A stretch of DNA of 64,000 nt from Myceligenerans crystallogenes (lineage in GTDB: Bacteria > Actinomycetota > Actinomycetes > Actinomycetales > Cellulomonadaceae). The translations under genes were made by a program, and so were the position numbers. Below, in pieces: positions 43,388-51,577 of this stretch. The DNA lies in the NCBI RefSeq assembly GCF_039529775.1, contig NZ_BAAANL010000002.1, forward strand, positions 496,001-560,000, given 5' to 3'. The stretch's first letter is position 1. Each line of letters begins with the position of its first letter. Below the pieces are notes generated by a model that did no database searches, was not told where the DNA came from, and worked only from the letters and a program-made list of their open reading frames with translations.

Positions 43388-44602
43388 TCAGGCCAGGACC
43401 GTGAGGCCCGGGAGTTCCTTGCCCTCGAGCAGCTCGAGGCTCGCGCCGCCGCCCGTGGAGATGTGGCTGAAGCCGGCCTCGTCGAAGCCGAGCACGCGCA
43501 CGGCCGCGGCCGAGTCGCCGCCGCCGACGATCGAGAACGCGCCGTTGGCGGTGGCGTCCACGATGCCTTGCGCGACGGCCTTGGTGCCCTCGGCGTACTC
43601 CGCGCGCTCGAACACGCCCATGGGGCCGTTCCAGGCGATGGTGCGGGTGTCCGCGAGCTTGCCCGCGAAGAGGGCACCCGACTCGGGGCCGATGTCCAGG
43701 CCGATCTTGTCGGCGGGGATCGCGTCGGCGGCGACGGTCCCGGCCGGGGCCGGGGCGTCGAAGGCGTCGGCGACGACGATGTCGACCGGCAGCACGATCT
43801 CGACGCCGTTCTCCTCGGCGGTGGCGAGGTAGCCCTTGACCGTGTCGATCTGGTCCTCCTCCAGCAGCGAGGTGCCGACCTCGTGGCCCTGGGCCTTGAG
43901 GAACGTGAACACCATGCCGCCGCCGATGAGCAGGCGGTCCGCCTTGGTCAGCAGGTTCGCGATGACGCCGAGCTTGTCGCTCACCTTCGAGCCGCCGAGC
44001 ACGACGGCGTACGGCTTCTCGGCCTCGCCCGTCGCGCGCGACAGGGACTCGACCTCCTGGAGCACCAGGTCGCCCGCGGCGGCCGGGAGCTTCTGGGCGA
44101 CGTCGTACACGGACGCCTGCTTGCGGTGCACGACGCCGAAGCCGTCGGACACGAAGGCGTCGGCCAGGGCCGCCAGCTCGTCCGCGAGGGCGGCGCGGGC
44201 GGCGTCGTCCTTGGACGTCTCGCGCGGGTCGAACCGCACGTTCTCCAGCATCGCGACCTGGCCGTCCTCGAGGGCGGCGACGGTCTTCTCCGCGGACGGG
44301 CCCGTGAGGTCCTCGGCCAGCGGGACGGTGGTGCCGAGCAGCTCGCCCAGGCGGGCCGCGACGGGCGCGAGCGAGAACGCCGGCTCGGGCGTGAAGCCGT
44401 CGACCGGCTTCGGGCGGCCGAGGTGGGCGGTGACGACGACGCGGGCACCGGCGTCGGCCAGGCGCTTGAGCGTGGGGAGGGCGGCGACGATCCGGCCCTC
44501 GTCGGTGATCGCGCCGGTGGCCTTGTCCAGCGGCACGTTGAAGTCCGAGCGCACCAGGACGCGCTTGCCGCGCAGGTCACCGAGGGAGTCGATGGTCTTC
44601 AT
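43388..44602 (-). CDS. pgk: Phosphoglycerate kinase
   Basis: This 404-residue glycolytic enzyme transfers phosphate from 1,3-bisphosphoglycerate to ADP. Signatures are RVLVRSDFNVPL, TAHLGRPK, LGGSKVSDK and the nucleotide loop GGGDSAAAV. ATG 44602 is chosen over an in-frame TTG two codons earlier. It lies downstream of gap, with a long hairpin in the 77-bp gap. Confidence 0.97.
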   Translation of the reverse strand: MKTIDSLGDLRGKRVLVRSDFNVPLDKATGAITDEGRIVAALPTLKRLADAGARVVVTAHLGRPKPVDGFTPEPAFSLAPVAARLGELLGTTVPLAEDLTGPSAEKTVAALEDGQVAMLENVRFDPRETSKDDAARAALADELAALADAFVSDGFGVVHRKQASVYDVAQKLPAAAGDLVLQEVESLSRATGEAEKPYAVVLGGSKVSDKLGVIANLLTKADRLLIGGGMVFTFLKAQGHEVGTSLLEEDQIDTVKGYLATAEENGVEIVLPVDIVVADAFDAPAPAGTVAADAIPADKIGLDIGPESGALFAGKLADTRTIAWNGPMGVFERAEYAEGTKAVAQGIVDATANGAFSIVGGGDSAAAVRVLGFDEAGFSHISTGGGASLELLEGKELPGLTVLA

Positions 44603-44628
44603 CTGCAAAGGAACCCTTTCACGAAGAA

Positions 44629-44666
44629 GCGAGGTAGCGCCCCGGGAGCCCGGGGCACTACCTCGC
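44629..44666 (-). terminator. Hairpin in the gap-pgk intergenic region
   Basis: A long stem is formed by GCGAGGTAG, one mismatch, and a GC core, closing with CTACCTCGC. It lies 13 bp past the gap stop and 26 bp before pgk. It could partly terminate gap mRNA or mark a processing site; gap is often expressed above pgk. Confidence 0.6.
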
Positions 44667-44679
44667 GTGGATCATCAGG

Positions 44680-45684
44680 TCAGAGCTTCTCGCCGACGAA
44701 GACCGTCAGCGCGACGAGGCTGTTCGAGTAGCCCCACTCGTTGTCGTACCAGGAAACGACCTTGACCTGGTCGCCGATCACCTTCGTGAGCTTCGAGTCG
44801 AAGATGCTCTGGTGCGGGTCGGTGACGATGTCGCTCGAGACGATCTCGTCCTCGACGTAGGACAGGACACCCTTGAGCACGCCCTCGGCGGCGGCCTTGA
44901 CCGCGGCGTTGACCTCGTCGACCGTGGTCTCCTTGGAGGCGGTGAAGGTGAGGTCCGTGGCCGAGCCGGTGATGGTCGGGACGCGCAGCGCGTAGCCGTC
45001 CAGCTTGCCCTTGAGCTCCGGGAGCACGAGCGCCACGGCCTTGGCCGCACCGGTCGAGGTCGGCACGATGTTCTGCGCGGCCGCGCGGGCGCGGCGCAGG
45101 TCCTTGTGCGGGCCGTCCTGCAGGTTCTGGTCACCCGTGTAGGCGTGGATCGTGGTCATGAGGCCACGCTCGATGCCGATCGAGTCGTTCAGCGCCTTGG
45201 CCAGCGGGGCCAGGCAGTTCGTGGTGCACGAGGCGTTCGAGATGATGTGGTGCGACGCCGGGTCGTACAGCTCGTTGTTGACGCCCATGACGAACGTGGC
45301 GTCCTCGTTCTTGGCCGGGGCCGAGATGATGACCTTCTTGGCGCCGCCGTCGATGTGGGCCTTCGCCTTGGTGGCGTCCGTGAAGAAGCCGGTGGACTCG
45401 ATGACGATGTCGGCGCCCAGCTCGGCCCACGGCAGGTTCGCGGGGTCGCGCTCCGCCAGCGCCCGGATCTTCTTGCCGTCGACGATGATGTTCTCGTCGT
45501 CGAAGTCGACCTCCTGCGGGAACTTGCCCAGCACGGTGTCGTACTTGAGCAGGTGCGCGAGCGTCTTGTTGTCCGTCAGGTCGTTGACCCCGACGATCTC
45601 GATGTCCGCCCCCGACGCGATGAGCGCGCGGTAGAAGTTACGTCCGATGCGGCCGAAGCCGTTGATGCCGACGCGGATGGTCAC
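44680..45684 (-). CDS. gap: Glyceraldehyde-3-phosphate dehydrogenase
   Basis: This 334-residue NAD-dependent type I GAPDH has the Rossmann start TIRVGINGFGRIGR, the catalytic cysteine in SNASCTTNCLAPL, the phosphate site in STGAAKAV, and the C-terminal WYDNEWGYSN. GTG 45684 follows GAGGAGGG at good spacing. It is first in gap-pgk-tpiA. In many actinobacteria whiA lies just upstream; here whiA is 13 kb away. Confidence 0.97.
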   Translation of the reverse strand: MTIRVGINGFGRIGRNFYRALIASGADIEIVGVNDLTDNKTLAHLLKYDTVLGKFPQEVDFDDENIIVDGKKIRALAERDPANLPWAELGADIVIESTGFFTDATKAKAHIDGGAKKVIISAPAKNEDATFVMGVNNELYDPASHHIISNASCTTNCLAPLAKALNDSIGIERGLMTTIHAYTGDQNLQDGPHKDLRRARAAAQNIVPTSTGAAKAVALVLPELKGKLDGYALRVPTITGSATDLTFTASKETTVDEVNAAVKAAAEGVLKGVLSYVEDEIVSSDIVTDPHQSIFDSKLTKVIGDQVKVVSWYDNEWGYSNSLVALTVFVGEKL

Positions 45685-46053
45685 AATGCCCTCCTCAGGA
45701 GCGCCGGCGTTCCCGGCGCACACGGTTCGAATACCTTGCGGGCGCCACCGCGCCCGAGCCTGGGTAGGGCGTGACGGGCAGCGCCGTTGTCGCGGTGGTC
45801 GGCACGTGGCCGCTGGCCGGCGGCGCCCTCCACGAGGGCAGGCGGTGACCCGGCCCGAAACGTGAAGGTCACACCGTCGTCACCTGACGCGACCGAGCCT
45901 ATACCCGAACCCGGGGCACGCGTGACCCGAGCCGGACTACCTGAGACCCGCTGTTTTGTCGGATCCCACAGGGCGGGCGGCTGGGGCGGGCGCGGACCGC
46001 TGCGAGGGGTCATTTGGAAAGCGCTTACCTGCATCATACCCCCTGCCGACCCG
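45685..46053. promoter_or_regulatory. 369-bp region upstream of gap with LacI-type operator and TATGAT
   Basis: No gene is supported. On the minus strand TATGAT (46038-46033) is a good -10. It is followed directly by GGTAAGCGCTTTCC (46030-46017 on the minus strand), an imperfect palindrome like LacI/GalR-family operators. If this drives gap, the leader is about 340 nt. A weaker TATAGG lies nearer to gap around 45905-45900. Confidence 0.45.
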
Positions 46054-46719
46054 TCAGACGAGCCCCAGCTCCCTGGCCCGCACCCCCGCCTGGAACCGCG
46101 AGTCCGCCCCGAGCGCGGCCATCAGCTCGGCGACCCGCCGCCGGTAGGTCCGCACCCCGAGCCCGAGCTCCCGCGCCGCGGTCTCGTCCTTGACGCCCTG
46201 GGCCAGCAGGTCGAGCACCTGGGGCGCCAGCACCCGGATCTCGGCCACCTCGGCGTCGTACACGTCCAGTTCCGTGGCGGCCCGCCACGTCGCCTCGAAC
46301 AGCGAGTTCACGCCCTGCACCGCGCCGCGCTCGGTGATGATGCTGTACGTGCGCTCCCCCGCCCGGAGGTCCCCGCCCAGGATGACGACGCGGCCGTCGA
46401 GGATGATCGTCTCGTTGACCTCCTGCGTCGTGATCCGCACGTCGACGCCCGAGTGGCCGCGGATCACCGCCAGGCGCCGGTCCCACGACGGGTCCAGCAG
46501 CATGCTGCTCCGGTAGACCTTCCGGACGCGCGCGCCGGGGTTCGGCGGGTGCGTGGCACTGAGCGTCCCCGCCGCCTCCCGCCAGCCGAACGTCGCCAGG
46601 GCGTTCGCCGCGCAGGTGATCTCGCCGGCGGTCTCGAACAGGTGCGCGGTGCGCCGGAAGACCTCCTCCTCGCCGCGCACGACGGTGACCGCCTCGCTCG
46701 TTCGCGTCATGTTCGCCAT
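46054..46719 (-). CDS. LuxR-type HTH regulator
   Basis: The protein has 221 residues. The C-terminal helix-turn-helix (QVLDLLAQGVKDETAARELG, GVRTYRRRVAELMAALGADS) has LuxR/NarL style. The N-terminal 145 residues form a sensor-like domain with strands such as DVRITTQEVNETIILDGRV, similar to TrmB/phospholipase-D-like sensor regions; I do not know its ligand. GGAGG lies two bases before ATG 46719 and eleven before ATG 46710, so either start is possible. It diverges from the aldo/keto reductase gene, with a palindrome between, so it probably regulates that gene. Confidence 0.8.
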   Translation of the reverse strand: MANMTRTSEAVTVVRGEEEVFRRTAHLFETAGEITCAANALATFGWREAAGTLSATHPPNPGARVRKVYRSSMLLDPSWDRRLAVIRGHSGVDVRITTQEVNETIILDGRVVILGGDLRAGERTYSIITERGAVQGVNSLFEATWRAATELDVYDAEVAEIRVLAPQVLDLLAQGVKDETAARELGLGVRTYRRRVAELMAALGADSRFQAGVRARELGLV

Positions 46720-46762
46720 GGCCTCCACTCTGGGACTCGGCGGCCGGGGCCCGGCCGCCGGT

Positions 46763-46776
46763 GGCAACAAGTTGCC
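46763..46776. promoter_or_regulatory. Palindrome between LuxR-type regulator and aldo/keto reductase
   Basis: GGCAACAAGTTGCC is a 6-bp perfect inverted repeat around two bases, 43 bp before the reductase ATG and 44 bp before the regulator ATG. It is a candidate operator for the divergent pair. Confidence 0.45.
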
Positions 46777-46818
46777 GGGACGAGAGATTCCTCCCGCCGA
46801 CGTTCCAGGCTGAGGGAC

Positions 46819-47763
46819 ATGACGACAGACCACACCGCCATCAGCACCCCCACCGCGAGCGCCGCCGGAACCTGGGCGCTCGGCGACCGCACCGTGAACC
46901 GGATCGGTTTCGGCGCGATGCGCCTGACCGGCATGCCGTGGGACGAGCGGCCCCGCGACCGGGACGCGTCCATCGCCGTGCTGCGCCGCGCCGTCGAGCT
47001 GGGCGTGAACCACATCGACACCGCGGCGTTCTACTTCATGCCGACGCGCTCGGCGAACGAGCTGATCAGCACGGCGCTCTACCCGTACGACGACGAGCTG
47101 ACGATCACCACGAAGGTCGGGCCGAGCCGCGGGCGCGGCGGCGACTTCACGTTCGAGCCGTACGCCCGCCCGGACCAGCTGCGCGCGCAGGTCGAGGAGA
47201 ACGTCCGCCAGCTCGGCGTCGACCACCTCGGCGTGGTCAACCTGCGCTGGGGTTCGGGCATGGGGAAGGAGGCCGGCTCCGTGGCCGAGCACGTCGGGGC
47301 GCTGGCGGAGCTGCGCGACGCCGGGCTGCTGGCGAACATCGGGGTCTCGAACGTCTCCGCGGAACAGCTCCGCGAGGCGATCGGCGTCGCGCCGGTCGTC
47401 TGCGTGCAGAACCGGTACGGCCTCACGGAGCGGTCCGACGACGACGTGCTGGCCCTGACGCGTGAGCACGGCATCGCCTTCGTGCCGTTCTTCGCGATGG
47501 GCACCGCCGTGGCCGGAGCGGTGCCGGGCGCCGCGCACGACGAGACGGGCGCCGCCGAGGTCGCGACGGTCGCGGCTGCCCATGGCGCGACGGCGTCGCA
47601 GGTCAGGCTCGCGTGGACGCTGCACCAGGGCGACAACGTGCTGGCGATCCCGGGCACGGGCGACCTGAGGCACCTGGAGGAGAACGTCGCGGCCGGCGCG
47701 CTGCGCCTCACGCCGGAGGACCTGGCGCTGCTCGACGGCGTCGTCCCCGCCGCCACCGCCTGA
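46819..47763 (+). CDS. Aldo/keto reductase
   Basis: This 314-residue NADPH-dependent TIM-barrel oxidoreductase has an N-terminal GFGAMRL strand. The Asp and Tyr come from HIDTAAFYF and the Lys from ITTKVG. The usual active-site His position reads VVNLRWG, so the tetrad His is replaced, as in some actinobacterial subfamilies. The C-terminal NADPH site includes LAIPGTGDLRHLEENV. The substrate is unknown. GAGGGA lies just before the ATG. It converges on the XRE regulator with 5 bp between stops. Confidence 0.88.
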   Translation: MTTDHTAISTPTASAAGTWALGDRTVNRIGFGAMRLTGMPWDERPRDRDASIAVLRRAVELGVNHIDTAAFYFMPTRSANELISTALYPYDDELTITTKVGPSRGRGGDFTFEPYARPDQLRAQVEENVRQLGVDHLGVVNLRWGSGMGKEAGSVAEHVGALAELRDAGLLANIGVSNVSAEQLREAIGVAPVVCVQNRYGLTERSDDDVLALTREHGIAFVPFFAMGTAVAGAVPGAAHDETGAAEVATVAAAHGATASQVRLAWTLHQGDNVLAIPGTGDLRHLEENVAAGALRLTPEDLALLDGVVPAATA

Positions 47764-47768
47764 GCGCG

Positions 47769-48632
47769 TCACGGCAGCCTGACGGAGGGGCCGAACACCT
47801 GGCTCCCGAGCACGGCCAGGAGGCGGATCTTGTCCTCCGCCTCGCTGGCGGGCTCGGGGGTGAGCACCACGAGGGCCTGGGACTGGTCCTCGGTGAGCAG
47901 GGCCTGGCAGTCCACCTCGAAGCTGCCGACCTCGGGATGGACCAACGTCTTGCGGGTCTCGAACCGGCGTCCGACCTCGTGGCGGTCCCACAGCTCGCCG
48001 AACTCGGGTGACCGCGCGCGCAGTGCGTCGACGAGCTCCCCGGCCCGCCGGGCTGTGGCCGGGGAGCCGTGGGCGGCGCGCAGGGACGCCACGAGGCTCC
48101 GGGCGTGGCGCTCGTGGTCCCCCGGCGGGTAGACGGCGCGGGTGGCGGGGTCGGTGAACCAGGTCCAGGCGCTGTAGCGGTCCCAGCCGGTCAGGCGGGC
48201 GCGGTCGCCGAAGATGACGCAGGCGAGCGCGTTGCTCACCAGCACCTCCCCGAGCGCGGAGATGACGAAGGCAGGGCTGTCGTCCAAGCGGTCCAGGACG
48301 CGCAGCAGCGCGGGAGCCACGTGGGTGTCGAGCGGCGTGCGCTCGGGCGGGTGGTGCCCGGCGAGGCGGTACAGGTGGTCGCGCTCGTCGGCGCTCAGCC
48401 GGAGCGTGCGCGCGAGCGCGGCCAGCATCTGCTCCGACGGCTGCGGGCCGCGCTTCTGCTCCAGCCGCACGTAGTAGTCGACGGACATCCCGGTCAGGGC
48501 GGCGACCTCCTCCCGGCGGAGGCCGGGGGTCCGGCGGCGGGCGCCGGGCGCCACGCCGACGTCGGACGGGCGCAGTTCCTCGCGGCGGCGGCGCAGGAAG
48601 TCGGCGAGAGCGGGGCGGTCCATGGGTTCCAT
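47769..48632 (-). CDS. XRE-family regulator with MmyB-like domain
   Basis: The protein has 287 residues. The N-terminal Cro/C1-type helix-turn-helix is RTPGLRREEVAALTGMSVDY, then YVRLEQKRGPQPSEQ. A C-terminal MmyB-like ligand-binding domain follows (WTWFTDPATRAVYP, SLRAAHGSPA). Such regulators commonly repress an adjacent oxidoreductase, and the divergent SDR gene fits. AGGGAG lies four bases before ATG 48632; ATG 48623 is an alternative. Confidence 0.9.
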   Translation of the reverse strand: MEPMDRPALADFLRRRREELRPSDVGVAPGARRRTPGLRREEVAALTGMSVDYYVRLEQKRGPQPSEQMLAALARTLRLSADERDHLYRLAGHHPPERTPLDTHVAPALLRVLDRLDDSPAFVISALGEVLVSNALACVIFGDRARLTGWDRYSAWTWFTDPATRAVYPPGDHERHARSLVASLRAAHGSPATARRAGELVDALRARSPEFGELWDRHEVGRRFETRKTLVHPEVGSFEVDCQALLTEDQSQALVVLTPEPASEAEDKIRLLAVLGSQVFGPSVRLP

Positions 48633-48725
48633 CGTGCTCCCTCGCGGGCCGCTCAGCCAGGGACCGGCGGTCCCCCGATCGGCAGGGCTCTCCCGGCCGG
48701 CGCCGGCCACGCGCAGGGTGGAGGC

Positions 48726-49469
48726 ATGAACACGACAGGCAACACCCTCTTCATCCCTGGCGGCACCTCGGGAATCGGCCTGGCGCTCGCGCGCCGGTTC
48801 CGGTCGCGCGGCAACACCGTCGTCGTCGGCGGACGACGCGACGACGTGCTCGCGGAGCTCGCCGCCGAGGGCTTCGGCACCGTCCGCGTCGACGTGGCGG
48901 ACCCGGCCTCGATCCGCGAGGCGACGGCCGACGTCGTCGCGCGCTACCCCGAGCTCAACATCCTCGTCGCGATGGCCGGGATGATGCGCGCGGAGGACTG
49001 GACGACGCCCGGTTTCCTGGACGACGCCGAGGCCCACGTCACCACCAACCTGCTCGGCCCGATCCGGCTGATCGCCGCCCTGAACGAGCACCTGTGGAGC
49101 CGCGACGACGCCGTCGTCATGACGGTCTCCTCCGGGCTCGCGCACGTCCCGCTGGGGATCACGCCGACCTACAACGCGACCAAGGCCGCGATCCACCAGC
49201 TCAGCGAGAGCCTCCGGGTGCAGTACGCCGGGTCGGGGCCGCAGGTGATCGAGCTCGTGCCGCCAGCCGTGCGGACGGCGCTCATGCCCGGGCACGAGAA
49301 GGCCCCGCACGCGATGCCGCTGGACGACTACGCGGACGAGGTCCTCGGTCTGCTGGAACGGGAGCCGGACGCGCGGGAGATCCTGGTGGAGTACGTGAAG
49401 CCGCTCCGGTACGCGGCCGTCAACGGCTCCTACGACGAGACCGTCGCGATGGTGAACGCAGCTCACTGA
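48726..49469 (+). CDS. Short-chain dehydrogenase/reductase (DltE-like)
   Basis: This 247-residue classical SDR has a cofactor loop GGTSGIG (preceded by Pro rather than Thr), VAMAGMM in place of NNAG, catalytic Ser in VSSGLAHVP, and Tyr/Lys in YNATKAA. The substrate is unknown. GGAGG lies just before ATG 48726. It diverges from the XRE regulator and is followed by a long hairpin. Confidence 0.88.
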   Translation: MNTTGNTLFIPGGTSGIGLALARRFRSRGNTVVVGGRRDDVLAELAAEGFGTVRVDVADPASIREATADVVARYPELNILVAMAGMMRAEDWTTPGFLDDAEAHVTTNLLGPIRLIAALNEHLWSRDDAVVMTVSSGLAHVPLGITPTYNATKAAIHQLSESLRVQYAGSGPQVIELVPPAVRTALMPGHEKAPHAMPLDDYADEVLGLLEREPDAREILVEYVKPLRYAAVNGSYDETVAMVNAAH

Positions 49470-49504
49470 CGAATGCGCGGGGCCAGCCGGCTTCCCCGCG
49501 GGGC

Positions 49505-49560
49505 CGGTCGGTTGCCTGCCGGAGGATCGCTCGATGGAGCGCGCGGCAGACAACCGACCG
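49505..49560. terminator. Long inverted repeat after SDR gene
   Basis: Arms GGTCGGTTGCCTGCCG (49506-49521) and CGGCAGACAACCGACC (49544-49559) match at 15 of 16 bases, with one more outer pair. They sit between the SDR stop and the small reverse-strand peptide frame, so the repeat may end both transcripts. Confidence 0.7.
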
Positions 49561-49573
49561 ATGCCGGCTCAGG

Positions 49574-49648
49574 TCACATCGGGACGGTCAGCCCGAGGCT
49601 TGCGAGAAGGTCGATCAGGTTGGCGACCAGTCCGTCGAGCAGTTCCAT
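49574..49648 (-). CDS. Candidate small amphipathic peptide (24 aa)
   Basis: A 24-codon frame starts at ATG 49648 with GAGGAA six bases upstream; an earlier ATG at 49669 would give 31 residues but lacks a binding site. The core LLDGLVANLIDLLASLG places Leu/Ile/Val on one helical face and Asp/Asn/Ser/Gly on the other, an amphipathic acidic helix. It lies in an unusually AT-rich pocket between two hairpins. No homologue is recalled. It could be a membrane-active or signalling peptide, or chance. Confidence 0.4.
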   Translation of the reverse strand: MELLDGLVANLIDLLASLGLTVPM

Positions 49649-49859
49649 GAGAATTTCCTCACTGTTCATTGGTGATCAGAGAGCCCTTGGGTTCAGCCCT
49701 CGCCAGCCACCGTAGAAAATTCACCCACTGATCGCAGATCACAGCCTTGGGATGCAATGTTTGGACTATTCAGGTAAAGAAATCGGCAAGCCAGGATTCA
49801 TCGCCCACCGCACCCAAATTCATGACCGCCGAATCACCCTGATACCCCGGGACTCCGGC

Positions 49860-49894
49860 GCGGCCGGGGCCCGCTCACGCAGGGGCCCGGCCGC
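49860..49894 (-). terminator. Hairpin after PIN-domain gene
   Basis: A 9-bp stem GCGGCCGGG / CCCGGCCGC with an extended GC interior starts 9 bases past the PIN gene stop at 49903. Confidence 0.6.
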
Positions 49895-49902
49895 AGCCGC
49901 GA

Positions 49903-50301
49903 TCAGCCAAGAGAAATGATCCTGACGCCCGGCCCGGCCAGCCTGCGCATGTCATCCGGATCCGACGTCACGATCGCGACCGGCTTCGGGGCCGACCGCG
50001 CGATCGCGGCGAACGCCGCGTCGATCGCGTGGGAGTGACCGCGGAGCTTGTGCTCGCGGAGGAGGGCGCGGGCGTCGCGGGAAGCATCGCGCGTGATCTC
50101 CTGGACGTCGACCTTCGAGAGCGTCCACCGGAAGCGGGCGTCCGGCACCCGGGGGTCGTCGCCCTCGAGAGTCGTCATCGTCGTGGTCATGATGGTCGCA
50201 CCCCTGCGCCGGGCGGCCCTGATGATCGCGACGAGCCCGTCGTCGTCGGAGACGAGCCGCGCGAGGCCTTCGCTGTCCAGAAGAAGCGTTCCGCCCGTCA
50301 T
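49903..50301 (-). CDS. PIN-domain protein (VapC-like toxin)
   Basis: This 132-residue PIN-type ribonuclease has acidic residues in LLLDSEGLARL, the central Asp of HAIDAAFAAIA, and the C-terminal Asp residues of IVTSDPDDM. These form the Mg2+ site of VapC toxins. The ATG overlaps the stop of the upstream antitoxin-like gene (ATGA). The pair forms a type II toxin-antitoxin module; the RNA target is unknown. Confidence 0.8.
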   Translation of the reverse strand: MTGGTLLLDSEGLARLVSDDDGLVAIIRAARRRGATIMTTTMTTLEGDDPRVPDARFRWTLSKVDVQEITRDASRDARALLREHKLRGHSHAIDAAFAAIARSAPKPVAIVTSDPDDMRRLAGPGVRIISLG

Positions 50302-50543
50302 GCGTCGATCCCCTCGTCCAGCACACGACGAAGAATCTTCTCGGCCGCTTCGACCTTCGCCTCGTCGAGTGGCCCGCGGCGCATCTCGAAGTCCGCGACC
50401 AGGGCGTCGAGCTTGTCCATCGCGAGCTGGTGACGGACGGCGTCGACGACGTACTCAGTCACCCCTCGCTCGCCCGCGGCATCACGCACGTCCGAGGCGA
50501 GATCGGTGGGGAAGCTGATGGAAAGCCTGACGGCGTCGGTCAT
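50298..50543 (-). CDS. VapB-like ribbon-helix-helix antitoxin, leaderless
   Basis: The protein has 81 residues. The N-terminus RLSISFPTDLASDVRDAAG and the following helix (TEYVVDAVRHQLA) fit a ribbon-helix-helix DNA-binding domain. The C-terminal acidic/basic helix (EAKVEAAEKILRRVL) would bind the PIN toxin. TACCAT (50556-50551, minus) ends seven bases before ATG 50543, so the transcript is probably leaderless. Longer in-frame starts are less likely. Confidence 0.78.
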   Translation of the reverse strand: MTDAVRLSISFPTDLASDVRDAAGERGVTEYVVDAVRHQLAMDKLDALVADFEMRRGPLDEAKVEAAEKILRRVLDEGIDA

Positions 50544-50550
50544 GCTCCTC

Positions 50551-50556
50551 ATGGTA
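50551..50556 (-). promoter_or_regulatory. Leaderless -10 element of the VapBC-like module
   Basis: TACCAT is placed seven bases upstream of ATG 50543. It matches the TANNNT pattern seen before five other genes here. Confidence 0.5.
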
Positions 50557-50770
50557 GCGAGGAGGTCACCCACGCCCGGGAGCCTTCGTGGTCGGCTGAG
50601 TTCGATCAGCCCTTCTGCTGTTGCCATGGCGTCACCGAAACACACAGTTCTCTCCCGGTCGAGCGCACGTTTGTGTGCACATGCAGAACTGCGTTCAGTG
50701 GGTTAGTCTGCTCGTTTTGCTTCGCGGCGAACACTTCCGATCGGCGCCGACGGCCGTGCGTCAGCGCAGG

Positions 50771-51403
50771 TCAGCCGAGCAGCGCGGGATCCTGGGGGCC
50801 GTAGCAGGACCACTGGCGGCTGGCCGGGTCCTGGCGGGCCTGGGTGGCGCCCGGGTAGTTGAAGCGGCAGACGGCGGTGGGATCGGCGTCGGCCCGGCAG
50901 ATCCAGCGGCCCTCGTCGATCGTGTCGGGGCCGGCGATGACCCCTTCGACGTGCAGCTTTCGTTCCGCCGCGATCTTGTGCTTCGAGTGGCAGTAGCCGG
51001 TCATGTTGTCGATGCCGCCGCGTGAGGCGGCGTCCCGGTCGACGCAGTCGGCCGAGTAGAGGGTCTCCCCGTTGAACTCCGCCCGGAGTCCCGGCGTGCC
51101 GTAGGTCCAGCCGCACGCCTTGTCGAGGTCGATGTCGTCGTGGCAGGAGCTCGACTCGACGCTGCTCTGGGTGAACCCGTGGTGATCGCAGAAGCCGACG
51201 ACGTCGAGCCCGCCGATCCGGACGGGCGCGGTGAAGAAGTTGACCGCGAAGACGGCGGCCGTGACGACGGCTCCGGTGATCACCGCTCCGACTGCCATCT
51301 TCACCGTCTGCCACGGATGATGGACGACGAACTCGCCGGCCTTCCGGAGCCAGCCGAGCACGGGTTTGACGAGGGTGTCGAGAAGCGCGCTGATCCATTC
51401 CAT
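50771..51403 (-). CDS. Membrane-anchored cysteine-rich protein of unknown function
   Basis: This 210-residue protein has an amphipathic N-terminus and then one membrane helix (VGAVITGAVVTAAVFAVNFF). An external domain of about 150 residues contains eight cysteines, including GFCDHHGF, SSSCHDD, KACGWTY, GRWICRAD, AVCRFNYPGA and WSCYGP. The pattern suggests disulfide-bonded extracytoplasmic modules. GGAGG precedes the ATG. It lies between the VapBC-like module and the RHS immunity gene; I recognise no family. Confidence 0.75.
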   Translation of the reverse strand: MEWISALLDTLVKPVLGWLRKAGEFVVHHPWQTVKMAVGAVITGAVVTAAVFAVNFFTAPVRIGGLDVVGFCDHHGFTQSSVESSSCHDDIDLDKACGWTYGTPGLRAEFNGETLYSADCVDRDAASRGGIDNMTGYCHSKHKIAAERKLHVEGVIAGPDTIDEGRWICRADADPTAVCRFNYPGATQARQDPASRQWSCYGPQDPALLG

Positions 51404-51577
51404 GCCGGCCTCCGCGAGCCGCGGCGCCCCCCGCGGTCGCCGTCGACCGACAACAAGGATGTGACGCGGCTCACGGGCAAGCTAGCAGCCATGACCTGCG
51501 ACGACAAGGATAATACGGCGATTTGCGCCACCTGGCGCCGCTACCGGCACCAGGCATCGGGCCTGCCCGGGGCGGGA

